Source of the DNA: Pseudomonadota bacterium
GTDB lineage: Bacteria; Pseudomonadota; Alphaproteobacteria; Rhizobiales; Rhizobiaceae
Assembly: GCA_023451735.1 (NCBI GenBank)
Contig: JAEXYH010000018.1
Span: 1 to 25,979 of the forward strand
Direction: 5' to 3'
DNA: 25,979 nucleotides
Shown: positions 21,835-25,979 of the stretch, one piece after another
Layout of the letters: every line of letters starts with the position of its first letter
Position numbering within the stretch: the first letter of the stretch is position 1
Position numbers and translations under genes: made by a program
Notes under the pieces: generated by a model
The model's input: the letters and a program-made list of their open reading frames with translations, nothing else
What the model was told of the DNA's origin: nothing
Databases searched by the model: none

Positions 21835-22737
21835 ACGATTTGCACGCTTGGCCTTGCGCTTCTTGTTCACCTGATTGACCACCGAATAGACCTTGTATTT
21901 GAGGATCGCGGCATTGAGCTCGGCCCCCAGCATGAAGATCACGCCGACCATGTAGAGAAAGACCAGCACGATCATGATCGACGCAAGGCCCGCATAGGTG
22001 GCGGCGTAATTTGCAAAGGTCGACAGATAGGCGGCAAAACCGAAACCGAAGATCGTCCAGATGACGATGGTCAGCACCACGCCCGGCAGCACGTCAATGA
22101 TCCGGCGATCTCCCGCCGGCAGCCATTTATGCGAGAAGAGCAGCCCGATCATCAGAAGCAGGCCGGTGCCGACGAGGCCCCAGTTGGCAAGCGCGTTGAG
22201 GTCGCTCATCAGCCAGGGGAATTTGGTCTCCGCAAATCGCTGCGCCATCGGCACGGCCAGAAGCACGATGCTGATGACGGCAAAGATGACCACCGCGACG
22301 ATGACGTAGCCAAGGCTTGCGAGACGCGTCACATACCACGCCCGCGTTTCCGTCACCCGGTAGGCGCGGTTGAGCGAGATGCGTAGCGCCTCGACGCCGT
22401 TGGAAGCGAAATAGGCGGCCGCCAGCACCGAGAGCGTCAGCAACCCGCCGCGTGGCATGTCGATCACCCGCTGGATTTCAGACGCGATCGGATTGGCGAT
22501 ATCGGCCGGCCAGGCGTCGAACATCAGATGGATGGCCGTTTCGGAAAATCCACCGGCGCCGAGAAAGCCCGCGAGCGCCGTGCCGAAGATCAGGAAGGGG
22601 AAAAGCGCCAGAAGCCCGGAAAGCGCCACGTGGCTGGCCATGGCCCAGCCGTCATCCTCCGAGAAATGCCAATAGGCGTCCCAGAGAACCTTGAAGGCCA
22701 ATCGGTGCCATCGCGGCCGGCGTATTTCTTCCTGCAA
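21763..22737 (-). CDS. YihY/UPF0761 family inner-membrane protein
   Basis: A ~324-residue membrane protein with six predicted helices. Family landmarks: WHFSEDDGWAMASHVALSGL, LFPFLIFGTALAGFLG, GLLTLSVLAAAYFASNGVEAL (the conserved SNGVEALRISLNRAY region) and YAGLASIMIVLVFLYMVGVIFMLGAELN. The basic tail (VNKKRKAKRANRSQ) faces the cytosol. YihY was once labelled RNase BN, wrongly; function remains unknown. I chose TTG 22737 because GGAG (complement of 22744-22747) lies six bases upstream. ATGs at 22866 and 22842 would overlap the divergent SDR gene's start. The last 23 residues overlap gluQ on the opposite strand. Confidence 0.85.
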   Translation of the reverse strand: MQEEIRRPRWHRLAFKVLWDAYWHFSEDDGWAMASHVALSGLLALFPFLIFGTALAGFLGAGGFSETAIHLMFDAWPADIANPIASEIQRVIDMPRGGLLTLSVLAAAYFASNGVEALRISLNRAYRVTETRAWYVTRLASLGYVIVAVVIFAVISIVLLAVPMAQRFAETKFPWLMSDLNALANWGLVGTGLLLMIGLLFSHKWLPAGDRRIIDVLPGVVLTIVIWTIFGFGFAAYLSTFANYAATYAGLASIMIVLVFLYMVGVIFMLGAELNAAILKYKVYSVVNQVNKKRKAKRANRSQPDEPANIIGPEALVAKSRNSG

Positions 22738-22819
22738 GGTCCGCTCCGTTGTGACTTCGATCGAAATATGGGAGGTACACCGCCACTTGTACAGATGAGC
22801 GCCGAGGAAGTATCCCTGA

Positions 22820-23653
22820 ATGACTGCGACAAGAACGATCATCGTGACCGGCTGTTCCTCTGGCATCGGCGCTTATGCGGCAAGGGCGCTGAAGGCCGAT
22901 GGCTGGCGGGTTTTCGCAACCGTGCGCCGGCAGGAGGATCTTGCGCTTCTGGAGGCCGATGGCATCGAGGCGCTGATCCTTGATTATACGAAACAGGACA
23001 CGATCGATGATCTGGTGAAAACCGTTGTCGAGCGCACCGGCGGGCGGATCGATGCGCTGTTCAACAACGGCGCCTATGGCCAGCCCGGCGCGGTGGAGGA
23101 TCTGGCGACGGATGTGCTGCGCGTCCAATTCGAGACCAATTTTTTCGGCTGGCACGAGCTGACGCGGCAGATCATTCCCTTCATGCGCGCGCAAGGGCGA
23201 GGTCGCATCGTCAACTGCTCGTCGATCCTCGGCATTCTGCCCTATCGCTACCGCGGCGCGTATACGGCCTCGAAATATGCACTGGAGGGGCTGACGCTGA
23301 CCCTGCGCATGGAGCTTGCCGGCAGTGGCATCGAGGTGAGCCTGATCGAACCCGGCCCGATCGCCACCCGCTTCACCGCCAATGCGCTTGCCAAGATCAG
23401 CGAGAACATCAACGTCGAAAACTCGGCCCATGCCGCCGATTATGCGCGCCAGCTGCAACGTCTCGATGGAAACGGCCCCGTCAACCGCCACAAGCTTGGT
23501 CCCGAAGCTGTTTACAAGGTGCTCGATCATGCCTTGAACGCGCCTCGTCCAAAGCCGCATTATCTGGTAACCAGACCTGCAAAGCAGGGTGCGTTGCTGA
23601 AAAGACTGCTGCCGGCCTCGCTCTTCTATGCGCTGATGCGCCGTATCGACTGA
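22820..23653 (+). CDS. short-chain dehydrogenase/reductase (SDR)
   Basis: A 277-residue NAD(P)-dependent oxidoreductase of the classical SDR type. The dinucleotide site is TGCSSGIG (10-17), NNGAYG (82-87) replaces the usual NNAG, and the catalytic residues are S135 (VNCSSILG) with Y148-x-x-x-K152 (AYTASKYALEG). The C-terminal third (ALNAPRPKPHYLVTRPAKQGALLKRLLPASLFYALMRRID) resembles SDRs acting on lipids or steroids, substrate unknown. GAGGAAG at 22804-22810 precedes the ATG. Divergent from the YihY gene (82 bp gap). It heads the run SDR, twin-TM protein, PduO-type adenosyltransferase and rhomboid with gaps of 13-23 bp. Confidence 0.92.
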   Translation: MTATRTIIVTGCSSGIGAYAARALKADGWRVFATVRRQEDLALLEADGIEALILDYTKQDTIDDLVKTVVERTGGRIDALFNNGAYGQPGAVEDLATDVLRVQFETNFFGWHELTRQIIPFMRAQGRGRIVNCSSILGILPYRYRGAYTASKYALEGLTLTLRMELAGSGIEVSLIEPGPIATRFTANALAKISENINVENSAHAADYARQLQRLDGNGPVNRHKLGPEAVYKVLDHALNAPRPKPHYLVTRPAKQGALLKRLLPASLFYALMRRID

Positions 23654-23673
23654 CAACTGACGGGAGGCAGGAC

Positions 23674-23877
23674 ATGTCGAGCTTCACCACCATTTTGACC
23701 CTGATCGTGATGGGCCTTGTCGTGCTTGTCCTGATCCGCGGGCTGTTCAACATGCTAAAGGGCACCAATGCCAACCGCTCCAACAAGCTGATGCAGCTAC
23801 GCGTCATCCTGCAGGCGGTAGCGATTGCGCTGATCATGCTGACGCTTTGGATCACCGGCGGCGGTCGCCCGAGCTAA
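23674..23877 (+). CDS. twin transmembrane protein (HIG1-like)
   Basis: A 67-residue membrane protein with two helices (TILTLIVMGLVVLVLIRGLF, 6-25; VILQAVAIALIMLTLWI, 44-60) joined by a basic cytosolic loop NMLKGTNANRSNKLMQLR. This is the twin-transmembrane family of alphaproteobacteria, related to the HIG1 domain of respiratory-chain assembly factors; the SNKLMQLRVILQAVAI stretch is its signature. GGGAGG precedes the ATG. It lies 20 bp after the SDR and 13 bp before the cobalamin adenosyltransferase, a pairing that I recall as conserved in alphaproteobacteria. A respiratory role is inferred from the HIG1 resemblance only. Confidence 0.85.
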   Translation: MSSFTTILTLIVMGLVVLVLIRGLFNMLKGTNANRSNKLMQLRVILQAVAIALIMLTLWITGGGRPS

Positions 23878-23890
23878 GGAAACCCGAGCC

Positions 23891-24463
23891 ATGGTAAAAC
23901 TCAACAAGATCTACACCCGCACCGGCGACAACGGTACGACCGGCCTCGTCTCCGGCCCGCGCCGCGAAAAATTCGACCTGCGGGTGGAGGCTTACGGGAC
24001 GGTGGACGAGACCAATTCGGCGATCGGCCTCGCCCGGCTTCATACCGTAGGTCTTGACGAACTCGACGTGATGCTTGTCCGCATCCAGAACGATCTCTTC
24101 GATCTCGGATCGGACCTCGCGACACCGGATACTGGCGAGAAGCTGGATTACGAACCGCTGCGCATCATCGAGGCCCAGGCAGAACGGCTGGAACGGGAAA
24201 TCGATGCCCTGAACGGCGAGCTCGATCCGCTGAAATCCTTCGTGCTGCCCGGCGGCACGGCGGCGGCGGCACATCTGCACATGGCGCGAACCATAGCAAG
24301 ACGCGGCGAACGGCTGATGGTGGAACTGTCACGGCAGGAAAAGGTCGGTGCGGCAGCGCTGAAATACATCAACCGGCTCTCGGATTTTCTGTTCGTCGCG
24401 GCGCGCTTTGCAAATGACCGCGGACAGGCTGATATTTTATGGGTTCCAGGCAAACACCGCTGA
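23891..24463 (+). CDS. pduO: PduO-type cob(I)alamin adenosyltransferase
   Basis: A 190-residue ATP:corrinoid adenosyltransferase that makes adenosylcobalamin from cob(I)alamin and ATP. The ATP-binding N-terminus is IYTRTGDNGTTGL (7-19). Further signature elements are VEAYGTVDETNSAIG (32-46), FVLPGG (118-123), and the helix HMARTIARRGERLMVE (130-145) containing R-x-x-x-R-R-x-E-R, followed by KYINRLSDFLFVAARF. These identify the PduO/MMAB fold rather than CobA or EutT. Full length, trimeric and cytosolic by family knowledge. No cobalamin riboswitch is evident upstream; the gene appears to be expressed with its upstream neighbours. Confidence 0.95.
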   Translation: MVKLNKIYTRTGDNGTTGLVSGPRREKFDLRVEAYGTVDETNSAIGLARLHTVGLDELDVMLVRIQNDLFDLGSDLATPDTGEKLDYEPLRIIEAQAERLEREIDALNGELDPLKSFVLPGGTAAAAHLHMARTIARRGERLMVELSRQEKVGAAALKYINRLSDFLFVAARFANDRGQADILWVPGKHR

Positions 24464-24486
24464 GCGCCGGCATCAGGAGATAGTGC

Positions 24487-25233
24487 ATGTTCGTCCCGCT
24501 GCATGACACGAACGAACTGAAATATATCCGCATCCAGTATGTCACGATCAGCCTGATTGCGCTGAACGTGCTGGCATGGCTGTTCACCACATTCGCGCCG
24601 GTGGAACAGGTCGAACGCGCCTCGTTGGGCCTGGGTTTCATCCCTGCCCTGATCTTCGACCATGCCGTGCTCGACCCGTCGCTGGTGATCGTGCCGGAAG
24701 ACATGACGTTTCTCACCTACGCCTTCCTGCATATCGACTTTTGGCACCTGGCCCCCAACATGCTTTTCCTCTGGGTCTTTGGAGACAATGTCGAAGATGC
24801 GCTCGGTCATTTCCGCTTCCTGATCTTCTATCTCCTCTGCGCCGCAGCCGGGGCCGCGTTGCACGGTTTCGTCACGCCGCAATCAGAAGGTCCGCTGATC
24901 GGTGCGTCGGGTGCAATTTCCGGCGTGGTCGCCGCCTATTTCCTGCTGCATCCTCGGGTGCGCGTCTGGGTGCTGGTCCTGTTTCGTATCCCCCTGCCGC
25001 TTCCGGCCTTCATTCCGCTGGCGCTGTGGATCGCCCAGCAATTCGTCATGCTGGCGCTGAACATGGATGATGCGGTCTCCTGGGGCGCCCATGTTGGCGG
25101 CATCATTGCAGGCGCCTTGCTGGTCCTCGTCATGCGCCGTCCCGGCGTTCCGCTTTTCGACCGGCGGATCGTCACGCCGCGCGCCGTGCATCACAAATCA
25201 AGCGTTCCGCAGATACCCGCGCGCGTCGAATAG
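24487..25233 (+). CDS. rhomboid family intramembrane serine protease
   Basis: A 248-residue integral membrane protein with six core helices. The catalytic dyad is visible: Ser141 in GASGAISG (139-146) and His202 in AHVGG (201-205). The oxyanion-hole helix HLAPNMLFLWVFG has Asn91. The N-terminal amphipathic part (MFVPLHDTNELKYIRIQYVT) and the L1 loop with RxxW-like residues reduced are as in other alphaproteobacterial rhomboids. The C-terminus (PGVPLFDRRIVTPRAVHHKS) is a hydrophilic tail. It cleaves membrane proteins within the bilayer, substrates unknown. GGAG lies about ten bases before the ATG. Last gene in the run before etfB. Confidence 0.93.
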   Translation: MFVPLHDTNELKYIRIQYVTISLIALNVLAWLFTTFAPVEQVERASLGLGFIPALIFDHAVLDPSLVIVPEDMTFLTYAFLHIDFWHLAPNMLFLWVFGDNVEDALGHFRFLIFYLLCAAAGAALHGFVTPQSEGPLIGASGAISGVVAAYFLLHPRVRVWVLVLFRIPLPLPAFIPLALWIAQQFVMLALNMDDAVSWGAHVGGIIAGALLVLVMRRPGVPLFDRRIVTPRAVHHKSSVPQIPARVE

Positions 25234-25326
25234 GGATATGAGAAATGCGCAAGTGTCGGCATGGAAACGGCGTTGTATTCGGGTGAAAAATGCGTATCCA
25301 TGTCGCCCACTGACACATGAGGAGAT

Positions 25327-25346
25327 GGCAAATGTCGCAATTTGCC
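25327..25346. promoter_or_regulatory. inverted repeat upstream of etfB
   Basis: GGCAAAT (25327-25333) and ATTTGCC (25340-25346) form a perfect 7-bp inverted repeat with a 6-nt spacer, ending 26 bp before the etfB ATG. It could be an operator or an mRNA hairpin in the leader. No regulator is known from the sequence. Confidence 0.35.
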
Positions 25347-25372
25347 GTCGGAGATAGTCAAGGAAGGACCGC

Positions 25373-25979
25373 ATGAAGATCCTGGTGCCTGTAAAGCGAG
25401 TTGTCGATTACAACGTGAAGATCCGCGTAAAACCGGATGGCACGGGCGTTGAACTCGCCAACGTGAAGATGTCGATGAACCCGTTTGACGAAATCTCGGT
25501 CGAAGAGGCGTTGCGGCTGAAGGAAGCAGGCAAGGCAGAAGAAGTGATAGTCGTGTCGATCGGCCCGGCCAAGGCGGAAGAAACACTGCGCACCGCGCTC
25601 GCCATGGGCGCCGACCGCGCCATTCTGGTCGAGACCGACGATCTGGTCGAGCCGCTCGCCGTCGCCAAGATCCTCAAGGGTGTCGTTGATGCGGAAGCTC
25701 CAGGCCTGATCATCGTCGGCAAGCAGGCGATCGATGATGATTCGAACCAGACCGGCCAGATGCTCGCAGCCCTGCTCGGCTCAGCACAGGCGACCTTTGC
25801 CTCGAAGATCGAAGTGTCCGGCGACAAGGCGACCGTGACCCGCGAAGTCGATGGCGGTTCGCAGACGATCGAAGTCAAACTTCCGGCTGTCGTCACCACC
25901 GACCTGCGCCTCAACGAGCCGCGTTATGCCTCGCTGCCGAACATCATGAAGGCGAAGAAGAAGCCGCTCGACAAGAAGG
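25373..25979 (+). CDS. etfB: electron transfer flavoprotein beta subunit (3' truncated by window)
   Basis: The first 202 residues of EtfB, about four fifths of the usual ~250. With EtfA it forms an FAD/AMP-carrying dimer that collects electrons from acyl-CoA dehydrogenases and passes them to ETF-quinone oxidoreductase. The start MKILVPVKRVVDYNVKIRVK is canonical. Other features: MNPFDEISVEEALRLKE (35-51), the AMP-binding loop VGKQAIDDDSNQTG (115-128) and the recognition-loop stretch DLRLNEPRYASLPNIMKAKK near the end. SD AGGAAGGA (25361-25368) is strong. It probably starts its own unit, 139 bp after the rhomboid gene, and etfA likely follows outside the window. Confidence 0.96.
   Translation, partial: MKILVPVKRVVDYNVKIRVKPDGTGVELANVKMSMNPFDEISVEEALRLKEAGKAEEVIVVSIGPAKAEETLRTALAMGADRAILVETDDLVEPLAVAKILKGVVDAEAPGLIIVGKQAIDDDSNQTGQMLAALLGSAQATFASKIEVSGDKATVTREVDGGSQTIEVKLPAVVTTDLRLNEPRYASLPNIMKAKKKPLDKK

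Noticed and set aside
22652..23656. 334-codon minus-strand frame opposite the SDR gene
   Set aside because: The SDR frame has complete TGxxxGIG and YxxxK motifs and an SD; the complement has none.
23878..23890. Cobalamin riboswitch before the adenosyltransferase
   Set aside because: Only 13 bases separate the genes, and no B12-box-like element was seen further upstream.

Overview
The window looks like a stretch of core chromosome from a Rhizobiales/Rhizobiaceae-type alphaproteobacterium (Rhizobium, Agrobacterium or a relative). The reasons are the high GC content, the gene families and their pairings (ubiG; comF with grxC and a nitrilase; argJ-GNAT-mutT; a parvulin-type peptidyl-prolyl isomerase divergent from secA; HNH endonuclease with an AlkA-type glycosylase; SDR, twin-transmembrane protein, PduO-type adenosyltransferase, rhomboid and etfB), and small dispersed palindromic repeats of a kind I associate with rhizobia. 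There is no prophage, insertion sequence, CRISPR array or rRNA, and no clear accessory island.

Layout. 1-358 has no supported gene. 359-1557 holds a cysteine-rich small protein and ubiG (+). 1611-2180 is a ParD/ParE-type toxin-antitoxin pair whose toxin reading frame is broken by one base. 2205-5167 is a compact five-gene minus-strand operon: comF, grxC, a nitrilase-family amidohydrolase, a DUF1178 protein and a DUF3291 protein. A divergent methyltransferase (5224-6096) is followed by a rhizobial palindromic repeat. 6198-6749 (-) carries an orphan Flp pilin, too short for ordinary ORF cut-offs, and a one-TM companion. 6853-9280 (-) is argJ-GNAT-mutT with ATGA overlaps. A paired inverted repeat and a terminator separate it from a periplasmic parvulin foldase (-), which is divergent from secA (+, own promoter and strong terminator).

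13538-16230 (+) pairs a polysaccharide flippase-like membrane protein with a CelD-like acetyltransferase. Converging on it is a secreted Gly/Ala/Val-rich repeat protein (16290-17057, -), the least familiar protein here. A tRNA-Leu(CAA) lies at 17289-17373, followed by about 520 bp without a recognisable gene. Next come a small orphan protein, a YkgJ-like cysteine-cluster protein and a DsbB-family oxidoreductase (+), then an HNH endonuclease and an AlkA-type glycosylase (-). A second copy of the paired repeat precedes gluQRS (+), whose end overlaps a YihY-family membrane protein (-) by 72 bp. A plus-strand run (SDR, twin-TM protein, cobalamin adenosyltransferase, rhomboid protease, start of etfB) closes the window.

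Most genes are housekeeping: ubiquinone, arginine and cobalamin metabolism, Sec export and folding, disulfide chemistry, DNA/nucleotide repair and tRNA modification. I found no convincing new multi-gene system. The items most worth a second look are the repeat-rich exported protein, the roughly 165-bp MITE-like element present twice, the frameshifted parE, and the flippase/acetyltransferase pair.
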